Source of the DNA: JAEXNA01 sp050486105
GTDB taxonomy: Bacteria > Vulcanimicrobiota > Xenobia > Xenobiales > JADMJV01
Reading direction: 5' to 3'
Assembly: GCA_050486105.1 (NCBI GenBank)
Contig: JBJHCR010000049.1
Coordinates: 1 to 26,335 of the forward strand
Length of the DNA stretch: 26,335 bases
Shown: positions 16,722 to 24,058 of the stretch, piece by piece
Position numbering within the stretch: position 1 is the first letter of the stretch
Layout of the letters: each line of letters starts with the position of its first letter
Translations under genes and position numbers: made by a program
The notes under the pieces: generated by a model
The model's database searches: none
The model's input: only the letters and a program-made list of their open reading frames with translations
What the model was told of the DNA's origin: nothing

Positions 16722-17153
16722 CTATTGGTAGGCCTGACCAGTGGGGTCAGGCGGTGCCATGACGGTCTTGGCTAGGGAAATCAGACCGTAGCCGACGATA
16801 GGATAGACGATGAGGGCAACCAGTGCAGCGGTGTCCAACACCGAAGCTCCCAAGGTTGGGACACCGAAGAGCGTGGTAAAGGGCGCTACCAGTGGGGCAG
16901 TTACTGCCTGTATGAACTGGGTGAAGCCGGCATCCGGGTTGGCCGCAAGGAGATACAGAAGGATTCGTGCTCCAAGGACGGCGCAGATGGCGCCGATAAC
17001 CCAGTCACCTACCGAGCGAAATCGCTCCAGTTTTGCCATCGTTCGGTCCTTGTCCGAAGGTTCGTAAGATGCGGACGATTTCCGAACAACTTCGTGGGAG
17101 CTATCACCGTTGATGACGACGTCGCGTTCAACTTTTGTTCCTTGATACTGCAT
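16722..17153 (-). CDS. YggT-like membrane protein with hydrophilic N-terminal extension
   Basis: 143 aa. GGAGG (17159-17163) lies 5 nt before ATG 17153. The first 45 residues are polar (KVERDVVINGDSSHEVVRKS), then helices at about 50-70 and 105-130 flank ARILLYLLAANPDAGFTQFI and VTAPLVAPFTTLFG. This matches the YggT-family pattern of a membrane segment, the AxPxxxFxxxI-like region, and P(L/F)xxPF. YggT proteins are linked to osmotic stress or cell-envelope assembly, and the exact function is not established. The polar extension is unusual for YggT (about 90-190 aa) and could be a cytoplasmic tail. It pairs with the DUF1328 gene downstream. Confidence 0.65.
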   Translation of the reverse strand: MQYQGTKVERDVVINGDSSHEVVRKSSASYEPSDKDRTMAKLERFRSVGDWVIGAICAVLGARILLYLLAANPDAGFTQFIQAVTAPLVAPFTTLFGVPTLGASVLDTAALVALIVYPIVGYGLISLAKTVMAPPDPTGQAYQ

Positions 17154-17288
17154 ATTTGCCTCCGTGAGACCGGTTGTCTCATAGGCTTATCCTAGACGAA
17201 ACCCCAAGCTGCATCGACATCTTTGAAGGTATACTCAACCTATCCCGACGGGCAGAGTGAAGACTCCGAAAATCCACCCAAGCCACCC

Positions 17289-17302
17289 CATACCTTGGTA
17301 TG
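17289..17302. promoter_or_regulatory. Palindrome CATACC-TT-GGTATG
   Basis: A perfect 6+2+6 inverted repeat lies between the end of the cyclase gene and the YggT-like gene. No T-tract follows on either strand, so it is not an intrinsic terminator. It could be an operator for the downstream minus-strand unit. Confidence 0.25.
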
Positions 17303-17334
17303 CCCCAGTGCTCTGTCGACGAATGAATGTAAGT

Positions 17335-19200
17335 CTAGGTGTCCAGCAACTCCCAGACCTCGACTGGTCCATCCACGCCTTTAAACTCTTCCAGGCCAAA
17401 GATCACCATGGGCACCTGCTCCTTGAGCTTGCCTTTGGTATCTCGGCTGAGAAAGATGCGGGTGTGTCGTCCGTCCCGAGATCGATCTTGGATGCGAGCC
17501 GCAAGATTGACCGTGTCTCCTACCACGGCTCGCTTCAGACGGGCGTTGGCCTCTCCGATGTTGCCTTCCACTATAAATCCGGTGTGAAGGCCGATTCCTT
17601 GGCCGAGAGCTTTGATGTCTTCGACTTCGGTTTCTCGACGCAGATCTTCCAAAGCCTTGTTCATGTCGAGAGCCGCCTGGACCGCGGAGTCCGGGTTTTC
17701 GAAGACCGCCAAGATCGCGTCTCCGATATATTCGTTGATGTCTCCCCCTTGGCAACGGATAGCTCTGGTCATTCTCTCGAGGTACTCATTGAGGATCTCC
17801 ATGACTTGGTCGGCTGACAGTTTCTCGCACATGGATGTGAACCCGCGTAGGTCGCTGAACATGATGGTCCGCTCAATGCGCGAGCCGCCCAGTTGAGGGG
17901 TTGCTCCTTGAGACTCCTCAACCTCTCTACGGGTGCCTTCGGGAACAAAATGTTCCAGGGCCTTCTTTTGTCGAAGGCCGATCACCATCTGATTGAACGA
18001 GAGAGAAGCTTCCCTGACTTCCTTGATGTTAGAAAGAGTAGACTCCTCGAGTTGTTCGAGTCGCCCTTCCCCCACCTCTGTCATGGCATTTGACAGGGCT
18101 CCGATAGGGATGGTGAATCGCCGAGCCAACAAAGGCACCAGTAGTAGAGCCAAGGCCAGGGTGACAATACCGATCACCGAGGCACCGAGTACCTGGTTTC
18201 TGGCTGCCGCCTGGACTTCCGACATATCCTTCAAGAAAATGATTTGACCCACTTCGGTGACCGGATGAACCTCCAAGCCTTCGGCTATCAGTTCTTCATC
18301 AAGCTCGACTTCTTCGGGTGTTCGATAGAAAGACTTCAGCTCTCGAGATTTCATCAGGAAGGTTCGGCCGGAGCGCGAAGTCCACGATTCGGACAAGGCG
18401 CCTCCCTCCGATAGCCAGGCGGCAAACTCCTCACCCAACTCTTCTGAGTCCTCACTGTTGCCCACCACTCGGTCCCCGAAAAGAACAAAAACTTGAATAT
18501 GCTCGTTTTGAACGGTGGAGTGCAATAACTCTCGATCGATCTGTTTTCCTACCAGAGCCAAACCCTCGAACCAATTGCCCTTCAGAAAGGGATTGGCTCC
18601 ATACAGGTACAGGTTGCCATCAGGATAGACCAAGAAGCCTCGGCACTCACCTCTATCCTGGGCGATCTTCCAAATCTCTTGGTCGGACAGGTTCGGCTCC
18701 ACGACCTGGAGTTCGAGCTCTGGAGACTGGGCGAACTCTGAGTAGGACAAGCCACCTAGGATCTCCAACAACACCTGTCCCTCTTCGGCCACGATAGCCA
18801 CCAAGTCGTTGGTAGCTGAGACCCCCACACCATGCAGCACTCCGAGGGTCTGATCGTAGAGAGTGTAAAGATGAGCCCGCAAGGTCATCAATTCAGGGTC
18901 AACGTCACTCTGGCGCACTTGCTCAAGAACCTCCTCGGAAGTTCCCGACCCCTCGAGGCCTGAGATCAGGTTGCGACGAAAAGTGTTGACCTGCTGGTTC
19001 GACACCAGACTCCGTGCTCTCTCCATCAACAGGCTGCGCTCGACTTCGGCGATCTGGAGAAAGGGATCTGGAGAGAACTGTTTCTTCAGCCCATCAGCCA
19101 GGATGCGGTACAGGGACAAACTGTTGTGGGTGATCACCAACCCCAGAACAATGAGCAGGAGTCCGCCGAAAAAAAGGCTCAGCTCTCGTCTTAAGGTCAT
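17335..19200 (-). CDS. Membrane class III nucleotide cyclase with extracytoplasmic sensor and HAMP
   Basis: 621 aa from ATG 19200, which overlaps the upstream stop as ATGA; a longer frame to 19278 is rejected for that reason. TM1 (about 9-26), an exported region (27-335) with no recognised domain, TM2 (about 338-358), HAMP (359-411) and a cyclase catalytic domain (about 441-620). Metal Asps are D450 (FSDLRGFT) and D494 (EYIGDAILAVF). The transition-state residues N565 and R569 are present in VNLAAR. At the two purine-selecting positions it has Glu490 and Ala558, where adenylate cyclases carry Lys and Asp/Thr. This resembles guanylate-type enzymes, so cGMP is a possible product. It is coupled to an exported cupredoxin, suggesting that the sensor region faces the same compartment. 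Confidence 0.9.
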   Translation of the reverse strand: MTLRRELSLFFGGLLLIVLGLVITHNSLSLYRILADGLKKQFSPDPFLQIAEVERSLLMERARSLVSNQQVNTFRRNLISGLEGSGTSEEVLEQVRQSDVDPELMTLRAHLYTLYDQTLGVLHGVGVSATNDLVAIVAEEGQVLLEILGGLSYSEFAQSPELELQVVEPNLSDQEIWKIAQDRGECRGFLVYPDGNLYLYGANPFLKGNWFEGLALVGKQIDRELLHSTVQNEHIQVFVLFGDRVVGNSEDSEELGEEFAAWLSEGGALSESWTSRSGRTFLMKSRELKSFYRTPEEVELDEELIAEGLEVHPVTEVGQIIFLKDMSEVQAAARNQVLGASVIGIVTLALALLLVPLLARRFTIPIGALSNAMTEVGEGRLEQLEESTLSNIKEVREASLSFNQMVIGLRQKKALEHFVPEGTRREVEESQGATPQLGGSRIERTIMFSDLRGFTSMCEKLSADQVMEILNEYLERMTRAIRCQGGDINEYIGDAILAVFENPDSAVQAALDMNKALEDLRRETEVEDIKALGQGIGLHTGFIVEGNIGEANARLKRAVVGDTVNLAARIQDRSRDGRHTRIFLSRDTKGKLKEQVPMVIFGLEEFKGVDGPVEVWELLDT

Positions 19201-19892
19201 AGATCTAAGCTGACCGAAACCTTGCCGCTCCCAGGCACGGAAATCGGCTTGCTCACCGACTTCACTCGAGGATGCCAAGCCTGGATCACGTACTCTCCGG
19301 GAGGAACGTTCGTTAGACGGAATTTGCCGCCTTTGGCCATGGTGACAAAATCATTGGGAACCACGTAAATAAAAGCGTTCATCAAGGGGTGAATGTCGCA
19401 AAAGAGCTCAAATTTCCCCAGGCGGTCCGGCTTTCGGTCCACGTGAGTAGCGTGTTGAGGAGCATTCAGTTTGGCCGAATCTGGACAGAAGATATGATGA
19501 AAAAAACTGTCTTCATTGGTGAATCGAATTTCCGAACCGAAGACTACCGGGGTTACATGATTGAGAAAAGTGCGCTGTCTCTGGGCTATCTCGGTGCGCT
19601 TAGGAGTCGCTTTGAGCTTGGCCCCATCTTTCTGAGCGGTGAGAAAGACCACCACAAAGTCTCGCTCGGGAACATCGGCGTCGATGGGCTTGCCTCCATC
19701 ACCACCCGCCTGCGCCCTTTTGAGCTCACGCCGATCGTACTGTCCTTGGGTGTTCTTGAGGTCGGGATTGGTGTTGCGAGAGCGCTGAGGCAAATTCTTC
19801 TCATCGAGGGTGACCGTTCCCTCGATCTCTCCCGACCAAGCCGGAATCGTCAACGCCACAACGAGAATTGCAAGCCGTATCCATCGAAACAT
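19197..19892 (-). CDS. Exported cupredoxin-like protein with C-terminal regulatory-like domain
   Basis: 231 aa. TAGGAGG (19901-19907) lies 8 nt before ATG 19892. The signal peptide ends near AWSGE (about 20). A variable charged stretch (30-75) precedes a cupredoxin fold whose ligand set is visible: His132/His133 in FFHHIF, then C165, H168 and M171 in FCDIHPLM. This is the type I copper pattern of plastocyanin-like proteins. The last about 45 residues (GKFRLTNVPPGEYVIQAWHP) resemble a carboxypeptidase-regulatory-like domain. Such proteins are often auto-named methylamine-utilisation proteins; no methylamine genes are here, so I do not adopt that name. Its stop overlaps the cyclase start, and the porin is transcribed divergently. 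Confidence 0.8.
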   Translation of the reverse strand: MFRWIRLAILVVALTIPAWSGEIEGTVTLDEKNLPQRSRNTNPDLKNTQGQYDRRELKRAQAGGDGGKPIDADVPERDFVVVFLTAQKDGAKLKATPKRTEIAQRQRTFLNHVTPVVFGSEIRFTNEDSFFHHIFCPDSAKLNAPQHATHVDRKPDRLGKFELFCDIHPLMNAFIYVVPNDFVTMAKGGKFRLTNVPPGEYVIQAWHPRVKSVSKPISVPGSGKVSVSLDL

Positions 19893-20009
19893 ATCGAGTG
19901 CCTCCTACATCCTTTCAGCCTCAATCAACCCGGTTCGAACCGATGGGGAGGAAGGACTGGGATTTCGCAGAACCGCCTGCCACCTGATTTCCTGGGGGTC
20001 ATTCGAACC

Positions 20010-22626
20010 ATGAAGATATTACTAAAGATATTTATCGTACTCATTCTTGCTACAGCTTCGGCCACCTCTGCACCGCTCTTTCCCGATCTTCCGGAGCAGC
20101 ACTGGGCCCGAGACGCAGTGAGCACTCTAGCCGCTAAGGGCCTAGTGGAGGGATACCCAGACGGCACCTTTAAAGGCGACCGCTCGGCCAGTCGCTGGGA
20201 GACCGCCATGGTGGTAGCGCGACTTCTGGCGAGAATGGAGCAAGACCACCAAACTTTTGCCACCAAGGCGGAACTCGACGAAGTCCGCAAGTTAGCCTTG
20301 GCTCTGCAGAATGAACTTGAAGCCTTGGGTGTTCGGGTGGACCACTTGGAAGAGTCTGTGGACCGCATTGAGCAACGAGTGAATGAGCTTGAACGAATCA
20401 CATTTTATGGGAGTTTTGAGGCCCGAGTTAGCTTTCAGAACTACAGCAATCGTGGCCAAGGCCAGAGCGATCCCTCCAATCCCGTGCTGAACTATGATGC
20501 GCTGGTGGGAACCATCAATGGAGCCGGGGGAACTCTTTTTGAAGGTCCGGCCGCTGGGGTGGAATTCGATCCGTTCGCCATGGGTGTGTTCAGTGTGAAC
20601 AACCTCAAGTCCGGCCGTCCCCTAGCAAATGGAACAGGCTTAACGGCAAAAGCCCTCTTGGGGCTGAACATCAAGGTTTCCTCCGACATTGACGCCGGGC
20701 TGGAGTTGGTGGCCTTCAGTAGTCAGGGAGACAATGTTCAGGACCTGTACTACGGCATCTCAGCCCCTTACCTCTCCAATGCTTTCACCGCCATCAGCAC
20801 CATAAGCGGTGGCTTAGCCGGCACACAGCCTACCAACCATCAGCCCTTCACTCGAATGACCTTGGACAACTTCTGGGTCCACCACAAACCGTCGAACGTG
20901 AGACTCCGAGCAGGCGCTCTTTCAGACATCAACTTCGACCCATTAGTCTATCAGAAACAGTTCAATCCGGGAGCTTTTGGCCCTCGTTTTCTGGATAGCT
21001 ATGGACTGCAAGTGACCGGTGAAAACCCCATCGTCGAGGACGAGTCCCAGACCCTGAGCTGGGAAGTCTTGGGCACTCTGCTTCCGGATCGCAACGGCGG
21101 AGTGAACGGGGCCTCTTACTTTAGNNNNNNNNNNCTTTAGCACAGCCTGGGGAGGCAACCTCGCTTACAATTTCGATCGGCGCAAAGGGCGGATCAAGGG
21201 GAATTTTTTGCGAGCCGCCAATCAGGCTTCAGGCGGTGCCGTCCAGCAAGTTGGATTGATCGCCAACGCCAACAACAACCTGATCAACTGGGTTAATCCC
21301 TCTGGCTTTTTCTTCAACCAACTGGGCGGGCCGAACAATGCCACGGGGGGACTGGGAAGCACCGGAGACATCAGGCCCGTTCCTATGCCGGGACTGAACA
21401 ACGACGGCATCACCGGAGTGCCCGGGCAAGCGAACTTCGGAAACCTCGGCCCTCAGGGACAAAACAGCTACGGCCTATCCGCTCGGTATCTTTGGGGAGG
21501 AGACTTCGCTCAAAGATTTCTGGCCGAATGGGCCCGAAGTGACTATACCCCGAACCAAAACTCGGCCTATTCGGTGAGCGGCAATGCCTACCGCTTCAGC
21601 GGCGGGGCATCCTTCTTCGACAGCCTGGATGTGGACCTCGAGTACCTGTCGGTAGACCCCACGTACGACCCATTTCTGCTTCAGATTCCTCGGGTTGGTG
21701 GAATCTTGTTCAATGGCCTGAGGCTTGGTGAGGGATTCATGAACCAACGTGGAGACCTCTACAATCTCCACGACACCGAAGTTTTTCCTCACAACAGAGA
21801 GGGCTTCCGAGGGAAATTCAAGTGGGATTTTTCCGATGACGGAGCCGTTCTGCTGCGATTCGGCTTCCTAGAACAGCGAAAAGCCTCCCTTCAAGACGTG
21901 CGATTCTCGGCCAACTCCCTGGGGGCAGGAATTCCTAACTCCCCAGTCTTGGGCTTCTCCCCTGGTTTCACCGAACCGGTATTCGGGGGATTCAGTCCCA
22001 ACACATTCGCAAGCGATGGGGTGAACACTTTGGCCGTCCCTCTCGAAGCTCCAAGAGGCCGCAGTGATTTTTTCGCCGTCACCGCCCAACACAAATGGTA
22101 TTTCGACGATGAGGCAGCCAGGGGAGTCCAACTGACCGCCAGCTACAACTCCACCACCTTTAGGCGCCGGAGTAACCTGGCGGCCCTCCTACCAGGTGCC
22201 GGGGGCATCATAGGAGAACACATCAACAATGTCGACCTCAATTACCACGGTTGGGAATTGGGGATCGACTACGACCTAACTGAAACCTTCACCCTAAATG
22301 GAGGATTTGGAAAGTACACCGTGGCCGGACACTACGACCCGTACGGAGTCTACTCCAATTTTGCGGTGCTCGCCCAGAACACCACCTTCAACAATCTTCA
22401 CGTTGAGCAACAACAGCCCTTCATAGGTTTCGATTATGCCGTCAGCGACTCCACCCACTGGGATCTGGTTGCCACCTACATCTCGACCCGAGACCGGGTC
22501 TCTCCAGCGGTCTTTGGTACCCCGACTACTCCGGCTAACAACACTGTCTTCAGTCCGCAATCAACTCTGCACCCGTTCAGTTATCACGGCTTGATGATCA
22601 ATTCTAGCTTCAACCTTAGCTTTTAG
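20010..22626 (+). CDS. SLH-domain outer-membrane porin (split by assembly gap)
   Basis: The gene runs from ATG 20010 across the N run to TAG 22626. The bases flanking the gap repeat CTTTAG. Deleting the Ns and one copy gives 2601 bp, an exact 866-codon frame reading through as ASYF-STAWGGNLAYNFDRR, so it is one intact gene. A signal peptide (about 1-20) is followed by an SLH domain (LFPDLPEQHWARDAVSTLAA, KGLVEGYPDG), which binds the cell wall. A coiled coil follows at about 70-125 (many Leu/Glu heptads). The rest is a long beta-barrel region ending ...NSSFNLSF with C-terminal Phe. This is the SLH-porin architecture that tethers the outer membrane to peptidoglycan in several diderm phyla. A longer in-frame upstream start (19389) overlaps the cupredoxin and is rejected. 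Confidence 0.85.
21125..21134. other. Assembly gap (10 N) inside the porin gene
   Basis: Ten N. The left edge ends ACTTTAG (21118-21124) and the right edge begins CTTTAG (21135-21140), so the two contigs probably overlap by six bases and no sequence is actually missing. Confidence 0.9.
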
Positions 22627-22732
22627 AGGTATTCGGCCCCGAGGGCTGTATTCCGCGACCTGCGGACCTTGAGGCCGAACACTCTGGAGTGAAAAACTCG
22701 GAAAAAACTTTTCCAGTTTCCAGGCATGAGTG

Positions 22733-22760
22733 TTAACCATGAGCAAAGCAGTGGTATAAT
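22733..22760 (+). promoter_or_regulatory. Sigma70-type promoter of infC
   Basis: TTAACC (22733-22738), a 16-bp spacer and a consensus TATAAT (22755-22760) with an upstream TGG extended -10. Transcription would start near 22767 and leave a leader of about 37 nt with a small GGGTG/CGCCC hairpin before the AAAGGAG site. Confidence 0.8.
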
Positions 22761-22803
22761 AGTTTATCGGGTGCTAGACGCCCCAAATTGAAAGGAGATC
22801 ACC

Positions 22804-23346
22804 ATCGGTAGAAGAGGAAGACGTCATCAAGACAAAACCCCCCGGTTTGAACACCGGTTGAATGAAAGAATTAGAGCTCGGGAGGTGCGGGTCGTTGACG
22901 AAAACGGAACCAACTTGGGTGCCATGCATCCGCGAGACGCCACCCGCCTAGCTAGAGAGAAAAAGCTTGACTTGGTCGAGATCTCTCCTAATTCCGACCC
23001 CCCTGTGTGCAAAATTCTTGACTACGGAAAGTGGCGTTACGAGCGCGATAAGCAGCGCAAAGAGTCCAAGGCCGGAAGAAGCGCTACAGTGCGTGAAGTC
23101 AAAATGCGACCGAAAATCGGTGAGCACGACTTTCAAGTCAAGACGAAGCAGGTTGTTCGACTTCTCGAAGGTGGTGACAAGGTCAAAGTTCTCCTCCGTT
23201 TCCGAGGTCGCGAGGTGGTTCATCAAGACCTCGCAGAAGAACTCCTGATGCGAGTGAGCCGAGAGGTTCAGCAGGTCGGCACCGTCGAATCCAAGCCGCA
23301 GATGCAAGGTCGCCAGATGACACTGGTGCTCGCCCCTGCAACCTAA
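22804..23346 (+). CDS. infC: Translation initiation factor IF-3, non-canonical AUC start
   Basis: 180 aa, the same length as the Escherichia coli protein. The conserved core is clear: RVVDENGTNLGAM, LDLVEISPNSDPPVCKILDY, KEVKMRPKIGEHDF-type VREVKMRPKIG, and VLLRFRGREVVHQ. Two domains are joined by the KIGEHDFQVKTK linker. A frame starting at TTG 22858 would lose the N-terminal basic residues. The upstream ATC at 22804 lies six nt after AAAGGAG (22791-22797) and gives a full-length protein. IF-3 genes classically begin with AUU or AUC so that IF-3 represses its own translation. The gene is monocistronic here: a terminator follows directly and rpmI-rplT are absent. Confidence 0.93.
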   Translation: MGRRGRRHQDKTPRFEHRLNERIRAREVRVVDENGTNLGAMHPRDATRLAREKKLDLVEISPNSDPPVCKILDYGKWRYERDKQRKESKAGRSATVREVKMRPKIGEHDFQVKTKQVVRLLEGGDKVKVLLRFRGREVVHQDLAEELLMRVSREVQQVGTVESKPQMQGRQMTLVLAPAT

Positions 23347-23374
23347 ACTGGTAACGGCCGTAGGCGCCTTACAG

Positions 23375-23434
23375 GCCCCCCTCGTCGCCAAGCGCTCCTC
23401 TCAAGGAAGGCTTGGGAACCAGGGGGGCTTTTTT
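23375..23434 (+). terminator. Rho-independent terminator of infC
   Basis: GCCCCCCT (23375-23382) pairs with AGGGGGGC (23421-23428), followed by six T. A second stem nests inside: CCAAGC (23388-23393) with GCTTGG (23410-23415). The double hairpin lies 28 bp after the stop. Confidence 0.92.
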
Positions 23435-23471
23435 CAGGGGGACTTTTGAGGAACTCCTGAGGGCGCCAACT

Positions 23472-23508
23472 AAAAAAGCAGGGCTCCGATTGGGGCCCTG
23501 CTTTTTTT
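23472..23508. terminator. Bidirectional terminator between infC and the small exported protein gene
   Basis: AGCAGGGC (23477-23484) pairs with GCCCTGCT (23495-23502), with an inner CC/GG pair. A run of A lies before it and a run of T after it, so it works on both strands. It serves the minus-strand gene ending at 23524 and backs up the infC terminator. Confidence 0.9.
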
Positions 23509-23523
23509 CTGAATGTTATCAGA

Positions 23524-23940
23524 CTACTTGGATTGACCAGCGAGCCATTTGTAGAATGGAACGCTGTGAACCAGTTTCGCCTTCATTGCGGTGTCAGACT
23601 TGATTTCCACTTTGGAACCAACTCGAACACCAGCGGGGCTGGGATCGAAACGAGTTACGCCAGGGAACAGGCTGAAGGTCAACATGTCTCCGCTGCCGTC
23701 AGCTTCGAGAATCAGAGTCCAGTCATCAAGGTAGGCCACCTCACCGGTGTACTCATCGCTGTATTTGAAGCCCATCATAGGGGCGCCAAAGTCATCGTGA
23801 GCAGGACCCATGTAAGGGTAGTACCAGGTTCCGCCAGCCTGCTTGTTGTTCGGGACGCGATCGTGGTCATCAGCGCTCGCTGCACCGAAGAGTCCGGCAA
23901 CGAGAGCTGCCGTGAGTGCTAGATTAACTAACTTTTTCAT
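23524..23940 (-). CDS. Small exported protein, unknown function
   Basis: 138 aa. AGGAGGAG lies 8 nt before ATG 23940, a strong ribosome binding site. MKKLVNLALTAALVAGLFGA then ASA|DD is a clear signal peptide cleaved near residue 23. The mature protein of about 115 residues is rich in Asp, Tyr, Gly and Phe (GGTWYYPYMGPAHDDFGAPM) and ends in a VRVGSKVEIKSDTAMKAKLV strand region. I do not recognise a family, and it has no cysteines. Strong translation signals and its own bidirectional terminator suggest an abundant envelope or secreted protein. Confidence 0.7.
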   Translation of the reverse strand: MKKLVNLALTAALVAGLFGAASADDHDRVPNNKQAGGTWYYPYMGPAHDDFGAPMMGFKYSDEYTGEVAYLDDWTLILEADGSGDMLTFSLFPGVTRFDPSPAGVRVGSKVEIKSDTAMKAKLVHSVPFYKWLAGQSK

Positions 23941-24026
23941 TTTTCGGTCTCCTCCTAAAAAAGATGGATTGAATCGGTTTCTAGATCCATTCCAGCGGTA
24001 GTCGTTTCTCTCAGTCCCCGGTCATT

Positions 24027-24043
24027 CCTTCCAACTTGGAAGG
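24027..24043. promoter_or_regulatory. 8+1+8 palindrome CCTTCCAACTTGGAAGG overlapping the MEMO gene ribosome site
   Basis: A perfect inverted repeat in the 118-bp divergent region between the small exported protein and the MEMO gene. Its right arm merges with GGGAGG (24042-24047), the only plausible ribosome binding site for the MEMO gene. As DNA it could be an operator; as RNA a 6-bp hairpin could hide the site. Confidence 0.45.
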
Positions 24044-24058
24044 GAGGTTTCTCCTGAA

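Noticed and set aside
19201..19278. A longer cyclase start at 19278
   Set aside because: It overlaps the cupredoxin coding region by about 80 bp and adds non-hydrophobic residues before TM1. The ATGA overlap at 19197-19200 is a better start.
19389..20009. An in-frame extension of the porin starting at 19389
   Set aside because: It runs antisense through the cupredoxin gene and has no export signal. The signal peptide begins at ATG 20010.
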